Shown in pieces: positions 1-9,411 of a stretch of DNA of 64,000 nucleotides. Source of the stretch: Lachnospira eligens (GTDB lineage Bacteria; Bacillota; Clostridia; Lachnospirales; Lachnospiraceae); assembly GCF_009680455.1 (NCBI RefSeq), contig NZ_WKRD01000002.1:310001-374000 (forward strand), in the 5' to 3' direction. The stretch's first letter is position 1. Each line of letters starts with the position of its first letter. Position numbers and translations under genes: made by a program. The notes beneath the pieces were generated by a model that worked only from the letters and a program-made list of their open reading frames with translations, made no database searches and was not told the DNA's origin.

Positions 1-2315
1 GTCTCAACATCTTCCTGAATATCCTTTAGTGACACGCCTTCAATTCTTGAAACTGTACCCTTAAAGTATTTATCTATAACATCTGAATTAATTCCAATTG
101 CCTCAAATATCTTAGCACCCTGATATGACTGGATTGTTGAAATACCCATCTTGGCAGCAATCTTAACAATACCTGTGATAATTGCCTTATTGTAATCATC
201 AACTGCTGCATAATAATCCTTGTCAAGCATATTAAGGTCGATAAGCTCCTGAATACTCTCCTGTGCAAGATATGGGTTAATTGCAGAAGCACCATATCCA
301 AGAAGAGTCGCAAAATGATGGACATCTCTTGGCTCACCACTCTCTAAGATTACAGCCATGCTTGTTCTCTTCTTAGTCTGTACAAGATACTGCTGTAATG
401 CAGCAACCGCAAGTAATGAAGGAATAGCAACATGGTTCTCATCAACACCTCTGTCTGAAAGAATAATGATATTAGCACCTTCTCTGTGTGCTCTGTCAAC
501 CTCAACAAATAAGTGGTCGATAGCTCTTTCAAGTGAAGTATTCTTGTAATATATAATAGGAATAGTCTCTACCTTAAATCCTTCAACATTCATATTCTTA
601 ATTTTAAGAAGGTCTGTGTTAGTAAGGATTGGATCATTAATTCTTAACTGTTTGCAATTCTCAGCCTTTTCCTCAAGAATATTACCCTCTGTTCCAAGAT
701 AAACAGTTGTTGATGTAACAACCTTCTCTCTTATTGAATCAATTGGTGGGTTAGTAACCTGTGCAAATAACTGTTTGAAATAATTAAACAGTGGCTGATG
801 CTTATTAGAAAGTACTGCAAGTGGAGTATCAATACCCATAGCACCTGTCTGCTCTGTTCCGTTAAGAGCCATAGGAAGTATTGATGTCTTGAAATCCTCG
901 TATGTATAGCCAAATGCTTTCTGGAGTCTTGCTCTTTCTTCCTTAGTATGAACAGGAACCTTCTTGTTAGGAATCTTTAAATCCTTAAGCTGTATAAGAT
1001 TGCTGTCAAGCCACTCACCATAAGGGTTCTTAGTTGCATATTCTTCCTTAAGCTTATCATCCTCTATAAGTTCGCCCTTAACTGTATCTATAAGAAGCAT
1101 TTTTCCAGGTCTTAATCTGTCCTTTAACTTAATTCTGCTCTCTGGGATTGGAAGCGCTCCAACCTCTGAAGAAAGAATAAGATAACCATCGTTAGTAATA
1201 TAATATCTTGAAGGACGAAGACCGTTACGGTCAAGCACTGCTCCAAAGTAGTCTCCATCTGTAAATGCGATAGAAGCCGGACCATCCCAAGGCTCCATCA
1301 TTGTTGCATAATACTGGTAGAAGTCCTTCTTCTCCTGTGCCATTGCACCATTGTTAATCCAAGGCTCAGGAATTGTAATCATAACAGCAAGTGGAAGCGG
1401 CATGCCGTTCATAACAAAGAACTCAAGTGTGTTATCTAACATTGCTGAATCCGAACCGTTAGTATTAACAACCGGAGTAATCTTTGACATCTCATCTTCA
1501 AGATATGGAGATGTCATTGTCTCTTCTCTTGCTAACATTCTGTCGGCATTACCCTTGATAGTATTAATCTCACCGTTATGTACCATGAATCTGTTAGGAT
1601 GAGCTCTCTCCCAGCTTGGGTTAGTGTTAGTTGAGAATCTTGAATGAACAAGTGCAATAGCTGACTCATAATCAGGATTTTCAAGGTCACCAAAGAACTG
1701 ACGAAGCTGTCCTACAAGGAACATACCTTTGTATACAATCGTTCTGCTTGATAATGAACATACGTAAGTTGTATCTTCTGCTGTCTGCTCAAATACTCGT
1801 CTTGCAACATAAAGTCTTCTGTCAAACTCAATTCCTTTAGCTGCATTAGCAGGTCTTTTTACAAATCCCTGCATGATATATGGCATACAGTCAACCGCCT
1901 TTTTACCAAGAACATTAGGAAATGTTGGAACATCTCTCCAACCTAAGAATTCAAGTCCTTCCTTCTCAACAATGATTTCGAACATCTTCTTGGCTCTGTT
2001 TCTTGCCAGTTCATCCTGTGGGAAGAAAAACATTCCAACGCCATAATCGCGCTCATCTCCAAGCTCAATTCCTAATGGCTTTACGGCTTTCTTAAAGAAT
2101 TTGTGTGATATCTGAAGAAGGATACCAACACCATCACCAGTCTTTCCTTCTGCATCTTTACCAGCTCTATGCTCAAGATTTTCTACAATGCTTAAAGCAT
2201 CAGATACTGTCTGATGTGTCTTAATTCCATTAATACTTACAATAGCTCCGATACCACAGGCATCATGCTCAAGTTCAGATCTGTAAAGACCAGGCTGTTT
2301 GATTTCATTTTCCAT
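1..2315 (-). CDS. gltB: Glutamate synthase large subunit, N-terminal half (partial)
   Basis: This is the amidotransferase half of glutamate synthase, which releases ammonia from glutamine and passes it to 2-oxoglutarate to make glutamate. The protein starts at an ATG preceded by AAAGGATGA. The motif DACGIG at residues 18-23 places the catalytic cysteine at C20, so a 19-residue propeptide should be removed. The class II glutaminase domain follows, with the central linking domain after it. The gene runs off the left edge after about 771 codons of the roughly 1500 usual for the family, so the FMN and Fe-S parts are not seen. The upstream gap holds a strong inverted repeat that may regulate it. 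Identity is secure from motif and extent. Confidence 0.96.
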   Translation of the reverse strand, partial: MENEIKQPGLYRSELEHDACGIGAIVSINGIKTHQTVSDALSIVENLEHRAGKDAEGKTGDGVGILLQISHKFFKKAVKPLGIELGDERDYGVGMFFFPQDELARNRAKKMFEIIVEKEGLEFLGWRDVPTFPNVLGKKAVDCMPYIMQGFVKRPANAAKGIEFDRRLYVARRVFEQTAEDTTYVCSLSSRTIVYKGMFLVGQLRQFFGDLENPDYESAIALVHSRFSTNTNPSWERAHPNRFMVHNGEINTIKGNADRMLAREETMTSPYLEDEMSKITPVVNTNGSDSAMLDNTLEFFVMNGMPLPLAVMITIPEPWINNGAMAQEKKDFYQYYATMMEPWDGPASIAFTDGDYFGAVLDRNGLRPSRYYITNDGYLILSSEVGALPIPESRIKLKDRLRPGKMLLIDTVKGELIEDDKLKEEYATKNPYGEWLDSNLIQLKDLKIPNKKVPVHTKEERARLQKAFGYTYEDFKTSILPMALNGTEQTGAMGIDTPLAVLSNKHQPLFNYFKQLFAQVTNPPIDSIREKVVTSTTVYLGTEGNILEEKAENCKQLRINDPILTNTDLLKIKNMNVEGFKVETIPIIYYKNTSLERAIDHLFVEVDRAHREGANIIILSDRGVDENHVAIPSLLAVAALQQYLVQTKKRTSMAVILESGEPRDVHHFATLLGYGASAINPYLAQESIQELIDLNMLDKDYYAAVDDYNKAIITGIVKIAAKMGISTIQSYQGAKIFEAIGINSDVIDKYFKGTVSRIEGVSLKDIQEDVE

Positions 2316-2404
2316 AAGTCTAATCATCCTTTCGTATATTCTAAAGCTTTGCTTGCACATAATATACTCCTGTTTTATGGATTTTGTAAATATTTTTTTG
2401 CCGC

Positions 2405-2457
2405 AATTGTCTGATAATTTGACTATTACTATTGTTTATTATAATTATCAGACAATT
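2405..2457. promoter_or_regulatory. 15-bp perfect inverted repeat upstream of gltB (candidate operator)
   Basis: The arms AATTGTCTGATAATT (2405-2419) and AATTATCAGACAATT (2443-2457) are exact reverse complements with a 23-bp centre. Each arm is also nearly palindromic by itself, which suggests two sites for a dimeric regulator about 90 bp before the gltB start. A TATAAT-like sequence on the minus strand lies at the edge of the right arm. Which regulator binds is unknown. The rest of the 2316-2682 gap shows only the lipid-kinase terminator. Confidence 0.5.
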
Positions 2458-2616
2458 ACACAATTTGTCACAATATTATCTCTTAAAATGTAATATTATC
2501 TTTATTTATCATTATATGTTTCACACTTAATCCCTGCCTGTTTTTAAGCATAGAAGTTGAATTGTTTCTAAATTGTGTATGATTTTTACCTGTCGGCGTA
2601 AAATTAGTAAAAAAAT

Positions 2617-2662
2617 AAAGTGACAAAACCCAACGTACTAATTTACAAGGTTTTATCACTTT
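2617..2662 (-). terminator. Intrinsic terminator after the lipid kinase gene
   Basis: The arms at 2617-2630 and 2649-2662 pair over 14 positions with one wobble (AAAGTGAYAAAACC type). On the minus strand they are followed by A and seven T. It ends the 5210-2683 gene pair. Confidence 0.85.
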
Positions 2663-2682
2663 ATATTATTAATGATTATCTA

Positions 2683-3594
2683 TTAGTTATTAGCAGGTAC
2701 TCCTCCTATCAGGAAATCAACCGCTTTCTCCTTAACAGAAAACTTTATTTCTGTATGTTCTCCACCATATTCACCATCAAGTGTCCATGATACAGGCTGT
2801 GGTGATTCGAACCTTACAGAGCTGGTCTTCCATGTGCATACCCAGTCACATTTACTAAGGTCTTTAGTTATAAAAGCATTAATAAGCGACTGGACTGCTA
2901 TAGGATTGTTAAGCTCTCTTATCAGGGTAACTTCAAATAATCCATCCTGCAGATTAACATCATTGCCGGTAAGATTCTTTATTCCACCAACTGAATCTGT
3001 ATTGCTTATCATTCCATATACAAAATTGCCCTCAACATTCATCTCCTCAGAATATACACGCATATACTGTGGTTTAATAGTTGATAAGCTTCTGACTGCT
3101 TCAATTACATAAGCCTGATGTCCAAGTATATTCTTAAGATTCTGTGGAGTTCCATAAGAAACCCTTGTAAACGCCCCAAATGCAGCAACATAATTAAATG
3201 AGCGTTCTCCATTTACAATTCCTACATCACAAGGAAAATGTTTACCCTTTGCTATATTAACAGCGGCCTTCACCATATTTCTTGGAATTCCCAGACTCGC
3301 AGCAAAATCATTCGTTGTTCCACTAGGAATATACCCTATCGGCGGCTTCTCTCCTTTATACTTAAGAACAGCCGCAACCGTTTCATTAAGAGTACCATCT
3401 CCACCACTACATGTTATGACATCATACCTGCCTTCATTATCTAAAATGTGCTGATAGCCATCAAGCGGTGCCTTAGTCGGATATACAGTAATCTCATATC
3501 CAGCCTTAGAAAACACCTGTATTGTCTTCATCAGCTGATTCTTAATCTGAGCTTTTCCTGAGTTTGGATTAAAAACAAACAGCATCTTCATCAT
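2683..3594 (-). CDS. Diacylglycerol kinase family lipid kinase (YegS/DgkB-like)
   Basis: A cytoplasmic lipid kinase that should transfer phosphate from ATP to a diacylglycerol-type or sphingosine-type lipid. The 303-residue protein has the ATP-binding signature GGDGTLNE at residues 64-71 and the family motif PSGTTNDFA at 90-98, and the length is typical. The start chosen is the ATG at 3594, which has AGGTGA just upstream; a longer reading to 3609 would put the start before that site. The gene begins 2 bp after the stop of the beta-CASP nuclease gene, so the two are probably co-transcribed. The substrate cannot be told from sequence: DgkB-type phospholipid recycling is the default guess. Confidence 0.88.
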   Translation of the reverse strand: MMKMLFVFNPNSGKAQIKNQLMKTIQVFSKAGYEITVYPTKAPLDGYQHILDNEGRYDVITCSGGDGTLNETVAAVLKYKGEKPPIGYIPSGTTNDFAASLGIPRNMVKAAVNIAKGKHFPCDVGIVNGERSFNYVAAFGAFTRVSYGTPQNLKNILGHQAYVIEAVRSLSTIKPQYMRVYSEEMNVEGNFVYGMISNTDSVGGIKNLTGNDVNLQDGLFEVTLIRELNNPIAVQSLINAFITKDLSKCDWVCTWKTSSVRFESPQPVSWTLDGEYGGEHTEIKFSVKEKAVDFLIGGVPANN

Positions 3595-3596
3595 AA

Positions 3597-5210
3597 TCAC
3601 CTGTCCCATTTATCACATAATGCATTAATCTGATCTGTAAACTTAGCCAGATCTTTATTCGTACCACCCTCATTGTGTGTAATAACTGTCATGAGACGCT
3701 TTCCAGCAGCAACAAGTCTGTCAAATACAGTTTTACCACGCTGTGTACTCGTCGTTCTTCTAGTCTTTCTTTCCTTAACTCCTTCAGAGATAACTCTGTC
3801 TGCAATAAGATCATAACTTCCACCTGTATATGGTGCCATGGCATCATAACCATATTCTTCTTTAAGACACTCCGTAAACTCGTCACACACACTGTCTTCG
3901 CCATGCACAACAAACACCTTTTTAGGCTTTGTGTCAAATGCATTAATCCAACAAAGAAGCCCATCTTTATCAGCATGACCACTTGAACCCTTAAGCTGTA
4001 CAATCTCTGCCTTTATCTGTATCGGTTCGCCAAAAAGTTTAATCTCCTCTGCACCATCAACTATTATACGGCCTGTTGTTCCAACAGCCTGATAACCAAC
4101 AAATACAATTGTACACTCTGGTCTCCACAAATTATGCTTCAAATGATGTCTTATTCTTCCTGCTTCACACATACCTGATGAAGAAATAATAACCTTAGGA
4201 TTAGGATCAAAGTTAATCTGCTTTGATTCATCTCCCGTAGTTGCATACTTAAGCCCTGGAAATGAAAGCGGATTAATCCCCTTTCTTACAAGTTCTACTG
4301 CCTCATCATCAAAGCAGCTCTCCACATTCTTAATAAATATGTTCGTCGCTTCAATAGCAAGTGGACTATCCATATATACATCAAAATCTCTGCCAACGAG
4401 ATTATCTTCTTTAATCTTTCTTATGATATAAAGCAGTTCCTGAGTTCTTCCTACTGCAAAGGACGGAATAACAACATTACCGCCTCTTTCAAATGTTCTC
4501 TTAAATATATCAGTTAAATCTTCCACATAATTAGGAGTTCCTCCGTGGCTTCTGTTACCATAAGTTGACTCCATAACTACATAGTCGGCATCCCTGACAT
4601 GCTTCGGGTCTTTAATTATCGGCTTGTTAATATTACCTATATCACCCGAAAACACAATCTTCTCTGTTACATCACCATTCTCTGTCTTCTCTGTTGCCCA
4701 TACCTCGATACTCGCTGAACCAAGAAGATGTCCAACATCTGTGAATCTAATCTTAATTCCTTCTGCAATATCATATACCCTGTCATACTCACAGCCTACG
4801 AACTGCTTGCAGACATTAACTGCTGCATCCATATCATACAGTGGAACAAATTCCTTGAGTTTTCCTCCTGATCTGGCAGCCTTCCGGTTTCTCCATTCAG
4901 CTTCAAACATCTGAATATGTGCGCTGTCTCTTAACATTATCTCACACAGCTGTGCCGTAGCTGATGTTGAATACACCTGTCCCCTGAATCCATTCACATA
5001 CATAAGAGGAATCAGACCTGAATGGTCAATGTGTGCATGCGTCAGCAATATGCAATCCACATCAGATGCTGCAATAGGAAGTTCCTGGTTTTCATATACA
5101 TCATTGCCCTGTTCCATACCGCAGTCTACAAGAATATTAAGACCTGCCGCCTGTAAGAAATGACAGCTTCCTGTTACCTCATGATCCGCGCCTAAAAATG
5201 TTAGTTTCAT
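3597..5210 (-). CDS. Beta-CASP metallo-beta-lactamase-fold RNase/hydrolase
   Basis: A 537-residue protein of the Ysh1/CPSF-like group: a metallo-beta-lactamase fold with an inserted beta-CASP domain and a C-terminal RMMBL segment. The zinc motif THAHIDH lies at residues 57-63, with later metal ligands in FSGDIGN and in the GHADKDG region near the C-terminus. Bacterial relatives are RNA nucleases, so RNA processing or decay is the likely role, but the substrate is not known. The ATG at 5210 (MKLTFLG) is preferred because GAGG lies 8 bases upstream. It precedes the lipid kinase by 2 bp, so the two form an operon. It is not RNase J, because the usual RNase J N-terminus is absent. Confidence 0.88.
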   Translation of the reverse strand: MKLTFLGADHEVTGSCHFLQAAGLNILVDCGMEQGNDVYENQELPIAASDVDCILLTHAHIDHSGLIPLMYVNGFRGQVYSTSATAQLCEIMLRDSAHIQMFEAEWRNRKAARSGGKLKEFVPLYDMDAAVNVCKQFVGCEYDRVYDIAEGIKIRFTDVGHLLGSASIEVWATEKTENGDVTEKIVFSGDIGNINKPIIKDPKHVRDADYVVMESTYGNRSHGGTPNYVEDLTDIFKRTFERGGNVVIPSFAVGRTQELLYIIRKIKEDNLVGRDFDVYMDSPLAIEATNIFIKNVESCFDDEAVELVRKGINPLSFPGLKYATTGDESKQINFDPNPKVIISSSGMCEAGRIRHHLKHNLWRPECTIVFVGYQAVGTTGRIIVDGAEEIKLFGEPIQIKAEIVQLKGSSGHADKDGLLCWINAFDTKPKKVFVVHGEDSVCDEFTECLKEEYGYDAMAPYTGGSYDLIADRVISEGVKERKTRRTTSTQRGKTVFDRLVAAGKRLMTVITHNEGGTNKDLAKFTDQINALCDKWDR

Positions 5211-5314
5211 AATATGCCTCATTTCCGCGTCAACGCTATTTTTTCACGATATTTCTGATGTAATTGTAACATTTTCCTATGTAAAATTAAATACAATCAT
5301 ATATAAAAATTGTA

Positions 5315-6745
5315 TTAATTCTCTGTATATTCTATATCCGTAAATGTAACATCCGCATTTCTCGAAACGAAGAATCCTGCGTATACATGCTTAGGGTCTA
5401 CGGCTGTCAGCTTAAAATCAAATCCGCCTGTTAAGAACTCTCCATCGCCTAATTTTACTGCATATCCGTCCGGATTAGACTTTATACATGCTTCTACTGT
5501 ATCACCCGGCTTAAGTTCTCTTCCTGTCACGCTTCCCTGCATAAGTTCGCTGTTCTTTCTTGCAAAACAGCTCCATGCCTGGTCTTTATAAGTAAGGTTA
5601 AGTGGTGCTGCCGCTATATAATCGCCAAGTACATCAGGCATTTTCTTATCAATATACATGTCATCTCTTACCATAAGCCCAAATGACACCTGATTGTTAT
5701 AGAAATAATCATTAATTGTCATCTTAGCCTTAAGGGTAAAGTTCACATTTACAGGAATCTTCTTATAGTACATTGCAATTCCGTCTGTAACAGTAGATAT
5801 CTTGCCATCATTATTCTTAACCGCGATGTGTATTCCCCCTGGAACTTCTTCAAGTATATAATTATCAGATTCCGTTGGCAGAGTTGTAACATCACCGAAT
5901 ACTGTGCCTTTGAATCCATATGCATCTTTGAAGTTCTTGCTGTCAGCAAGCTTATCGCTGAACACTACCGGCTTGTATGAAGCATTTTTTTCAAGATATC
6001 TGTTCTTGTCTGGAAGCGGTTCATCTGCCCTTATATTAACTATATTCTCTGATAATCCTGATATTCCAGCCTTTTCAAGCTCCTGCATAACAAGGAAAGC
6101 ATTAACCCTGCCGCCCCATATATTAGTGTGTGTATTGTCAACACTTACTTCTTTATTAGATGGCCATGCGTGAAGATAAATTGTCTCTTTTGGTCCTAAC
6201 TCTTCATATAAAGCCTTTGTCTTTTCAGTCATATCAACACAGACGATTCCAAGGTCTCTTGCAAGGTCACGGACTGCCTGTGGATAGTCTCCTCCCTTAA
6301 ACTGTGCAGCGTCATCAGTTATATGAAGTTCCTGCTTTGTCCACTCTCCTGTTGCAGTTCTTCTTACAATAGGTGTACACAGTATTGGTGTACATGAAAC
6401 ATCAAGTGCCGGCTTAATATAATTGTCATATAATGATGCTGCAAATGTGCCTTTCTTATCCCTGCCGCCTATCGGGCTTGTATATCTTCCTGTCTCTGTT
6501 TTCTCATCATTATGTCCAAATCCGATTATAAGAAAATCTCCTGCTTTCATGCCTGCAAGAAGTTCCTTATAATTCTCTTCCTTAGTAAAGCTTAAGCTGC
6601 TTCTTCCTGAAAGTGCAAGATTATTAACCTGCACCTTGCTGTTAAGATAACAGCCAAGCTTGGTTCCGTATCCATATCTTGGATAATAGTATTTGTCATA
6701 AAAAGAGCTTAATGTTGAATCACCAACAACCCATAATGTACTCAT
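5315..6745 (-). CDS. SGNH hydrolase, rhamnogalacturonan acetylesterase-like, with C-terminal beta-sandwich
   Basis: A predicted carbohydrate esterase that removes acetyl groups from pectin rhamnogalacturonan (CE12-like). All SGNH blocks are visible: GDST with nucleophile S10, G47 in the block II position, GHND at residues 77-80, and DNTHTN with D203 and H206. The SGNH domain covers about residues 1-240. Residues of about 270-476 look like a separate all-beta domain, perhaps carbohydrate binding or structural. No signal peptide or membrane segment is visible, so it probably acts in the cytoplasm on imported oligosaccharides. The start has GAGGTGA 7 bases upstream. Exact substrate is inferred from family resemblance and from the pectin-feeding habit of this species. 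Confidence 0.8.
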   Translation of the reverse strand: MSTLWVVGDSTLSSFYDKYYYPRYGYGTKLGCYLNSKVQVNNLALSGRSSLSFTKEENYKELLAGMKAGDFLIIGFGHNDEKTETGRYTSPIGGRDKKGTFAASLYDNYIKPALDVSCTPILCTPIVRRTATGEWTKQELHITDDAAQFKGGDYPQAVRDLARDLGIVCVDMTEKTKALYEELGPKETIYLHAWPSNKEVSVDNTHTNIWGGRVNAFLVMQELEKAGISGLSENIVNIRADEPLPDKNRYLEKNASYKPVVFSDKLADSKNFKDAYGFKGTVFGDVTTLPTESDNYILEEVPGGIHIAVKNNDGKISTVTDGIAMYYKKIPVNVNFTLKAKMTINDYFYNNQVSFGLMVRDDMYIDKKMPDVLGDYIAAAPLNLTYKDQAWSCFARKNSELMQGSVTGRELKPGDTVEACIKSNPDGYAVKLGDGEFLTGGFDFKLTAVDPKHVYAGFFVSRNADVTFTDIEYTEN

Positions 6746-6780
6746 CGTATGTCACCTCGTTTTAAATATATGTGTTATCA

Positions 6781-9390
6781 TCAATATGTCTTATTAAGGT
6801 AGTTTTCGCGGAGGTGTTCCTCCATCGCAGCTATCTCTTTCTCGAACTCTCTGGCAGATATAAGCAGGCATCCCTGTCCTCTTATAATTACCTGTTCTAC
6901 ACCATCTGATGTTGCCACCGTTACATTATATTTCTTTCCATTCTCATGTGCAAATTTTTCTATATAATGGTCAGCAGTCTCTGCTGTCTTCGTAAATACC
7001 ACATGAATATTATGAAAATCAATAAACTCCTCATCATGTCCCGGAACTCTGTATGCGTCAAATACCGCAATCAGTTCGCATCCCTTCATCGCCTGATAAT
7101 TACACAGTATATCAAGCAGCCTGCCTCTTGCACTGTCAAGATTGACCTGTGCAAGCTCTGATAGCTCCTTAAATGCATGTATTATATTATATCCGTCAAC
7201 AAGAAGAAAACTCTTCTTATCTGGATTATATTCAGGTGCTTTAGGAGGGTTTTTAACATTGGCTTTACCGCCTGTAACATATCTTCCAACTGCTGTGTCA
7301 GCTTTTCTTTTCGATAACTTTCTTCTTTCATTATCGCCTCTGCTGTTAGAAAAATATGTTTCGTTCAAGATTCTGTCTACCTCGTCTGTTCCAATCCACT
7401 CGTCAGACACTGTTCTTGAAGCCTGCTTTGCCGTAAGCTTGACCTCCCTGTCAGACTGTCCACCGGCAACCCCGGAATCCGTCACGGCTATCTCGACATG
7501 TGCATGCTCTCTTACTTCATTCCACGGCACAACATATCCCGAACCGCCTGCACAGAATACTGAATCTACCGGATTTCTTGTATCACGCTCAGGCTCATAT
7601 CCGAATCGTTCAATAACCTCTTCTGTATTATGGCATGGTCTGTAGCCTGCCATCTTAAGAGCAAGTCTGCCTGTTCCCTTGGTATAGGCATTAACCTCTG
7701 CCTGATAATTACCAATCACTGAAACCGGACCTTCACCTGTGATAACAACATTATCACCATCAGCCTCCTGCATGTTAAATGCTGCACCCATTCTCTCGAA
7801 GTCGGTCATTGCCCTGCCGACATAATCTCTCTTTACCTCAAGTGAAAATGCGTAGAATGGCTCTAACAATACTGATTCTGCCTGCATAAGCCCCTGCCTT
7901 ACAGCTCTGTAGGTTGCCTGCCTGAAATCTCCGCCTTCCGTATGCTTTGGATGCGCCCTTCCTGCAACCAGCGTAATCTTCATGTCCGTGAGTTCAGAAC
8001 CTGTAAGCACTCCTCTATGCATTTTTTCACACAAATGTGTATACACAAGCCTCTGCCAGTTCTTATCAAGTATATCCTCACTGCAATGACATTCGTATCT
8101 CATGCCGCTTCCCGGCTCACCCGGTTCAAGCAGCAGATGAACCTCAGCATAATGTCTTAAAGGCTCGAAATGTCCGATTCCATACGCCTTATTCTTAATT
8201 GTCTCTTTATATACAATGCTTCCTTCACCAAATGTTACATCTACACCAAATCTTGTCTTAATAATATTGGTCAGCACCTCAATAAGCACCGGACCCATTA
8301 CGCTTACATGTATTTCTTTGAAGTTCTCATCCCATTCAACATGAAGTTCAGGTTCTTCCTCCTCGAGTGTACGAAGCTTTGAAAGAAGTGCCACCGGGTC
8401 TGCTCCTGTCGGAGGATTAAGCTTGTAATTAAGTACCGGCTCAAGCACAGGTATATTATCCTCTCCGCCTGCTCCGATAAACTGACCTGCCTTAGTCTCT
8501 GAAAGTCCTGTCACAGCACAGACAGTTCCGGCAGATACTTCATTAATGCTTGTAAACTTATCTCCTGCATAGACTCTTATCTGGTTGACCTTCTCATTGC
8601 CAATAAGCATTTTTGATTTTAAAGAACCACCGCATACTTTAAGATGTGTAAGTCTTTCTCCTCTGTCATCTCTTGTAATCTTATACACCTTTGCCGAGAA
8701 CTCTTCGCCGTAATCAGGACAGCTTACATATGTATCAATTCCATTTATAAGTTCCTCAACTCCGTTCATTCTGAGTGCCGAACCAAAATATACAGGAAAC
8801 ATTTTTCTTTCCATAATCATGCGGCTCATAAGGGCATCATCAACATGTGCAGATTCAAGAAACTGCTCAAGCGCCTCTTCATGGCACATTGCAACTTCTT
8901 CGTAATCTATATTATTAAAATCCACACATGACTCTGACAGCCTGTTCTTTAGCTGCTCCATAATTCTTGCCCTGTTCGTTCCCTGCTGGTCCATCTTATT
9001 GACAAATATAAATACCGGAATTCCAAGTCTTTTAAGCAGACTCCACAGCGTCTCGGTATGTCCCTGTACTCCGTCCATTCCGCTTATTACAAGAACCGCT
9101 GCGTCAAGCACCCACAACGTTCTCTCTGTCTCAGCCGAGAAATCAACATGCCCTGGTGTATCAAGCAGCGTGTATGAACTTCCGTTATAATTATAAGCCG
9201 CCTGCTTTGAGAATATGGTGATTCCTCTTGCTCTCTCCATATCCCCTGTATCAAGAAATGTATCCTGATTATCAACTCGTCCTAATTTTCTTATGCTTCC
9301 CGCACTATATAGTATCGCCTCTGACAGCGTCGTCTTTCCTGCATCAACATGTGCCAGCATGCCGATTGTTATCGGATTACTATGTGCCAT
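6781..9390 (-). CDS. EF-G/TetM-like translational GTPase fused to a C-terminal Rae1/YacP NYN nuclease domain
   Basis: The first 700 residues are a translational GTPase of the TetM/TetO ribosomal-protection group: P-loop AHVDAGKT at residues 13-20, DTPGH switch, NKMD guanine motif, then EF-G-like domains. The last 145 residues (from about 725) form a NYN/PIN-type domain like YacP (Rae1), with VDGYN at 731-735 and further acidic residues in VFDAY (D778), TADHY (D807) and ATSDG (D829). B. subtilis Rae1 cuts mRNA in the ribosomal A site, so the fusion may deliver a nuclease to stalled ribosomes. Automatic annotation would call it tetracycline resistance, which is not assured. The ATG at 9390 has AAAGGAAATGAT upstream. 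Total 869 residues. Confidence 0.85.
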   Translation of the reverse strand: MAHSNPITIGMLAHVDAGKTTLSEAILYSAGSIRKLGRVDNQDTFLDTGDMERARGITIFSKQAAYNYNGSSYTLLDTPGHVDFSAETERTLWVLDAAVLVISGMDGVQGHTETLWSLLKRLGIPVFIFVNKMDQQGTNRARIMEQLKNRLSESCVDFNNIDYEEVAMCHEEALEQFLESAHVDDALMSRMIMERKMFPVYFGSALRMNGVEELINGIDTYVSCPDYGEEFSAKVYKITRDDRGERLTHLKVCGGSLKSKMLIGNEKVNQIRVYAGDKFTSINEVSAGTVCAVTGLSETKAGQFIGAGGEDNIPVLEPVLNYKLNPPTGADPVALLSKLRTLEEEEPELHVEWDENFKEIHVSVMGPVLIEVLTNIIKTRFGVDVTFGEGSIVYKETIKNKAYGIGHFEPLRHYAEVHLLLEPGEPGSGMRYECHCSEDILDKNWQRLVYTHLCEKMHRGVLTGSELTDMKITLVAGRAHPKHTEGGDFRQATYRAVRQGLMQAESVLLEPFYAFSLEVKRDYVGRAMTDFERMGAAFNMQEADGDNVVITGEGPVSVIGNYQAEVNAYTKGTGRLALKMAGYRPCHNTEEVIERFGYEPERDTRNPVDSVFCAGGSGYVVPWNEVREHAHVEIAVTDSGVAGGQSDREVKLTAKQASRTVSDEWIGTDEVDRILNETYFSNSRGDNERRKLSKRKADTAVGRYVTGGKANVKNPPKAPEYNPDKKSFLLVDGYNIIHAFKELSELAQVNLDSARGRLLDILCNYQAMKGCELIAVFDAYRVPGHDEEFIDFHNIHVVFTKTAETADHYIEKFAHENGKKYNVTVATSDGVEQVIIRGQGCLLISAREFEKEIAAMEEHLRENYLNKTY

Positions 9391-9411
9391 ATCATTTCCT
9401 TTCTCCAAGTT

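Noticed and set aside
3238..3444. Short plus-strand open frames within the lipid kinase and other minus-strand genes
   Set aside because: They are opposite-strand shadows of well-supported genes, without ribosome sites or conserved features.
6781..9390. Calling the GTPase gene a tetracycline resistance determinant
   Set aside because: The TetM-like resemblance is shared with EF-G-like housekeeping factors, and the C-terminal nuclease domain is not part of known Tet proteins. Resistance is not shown by the sequence.
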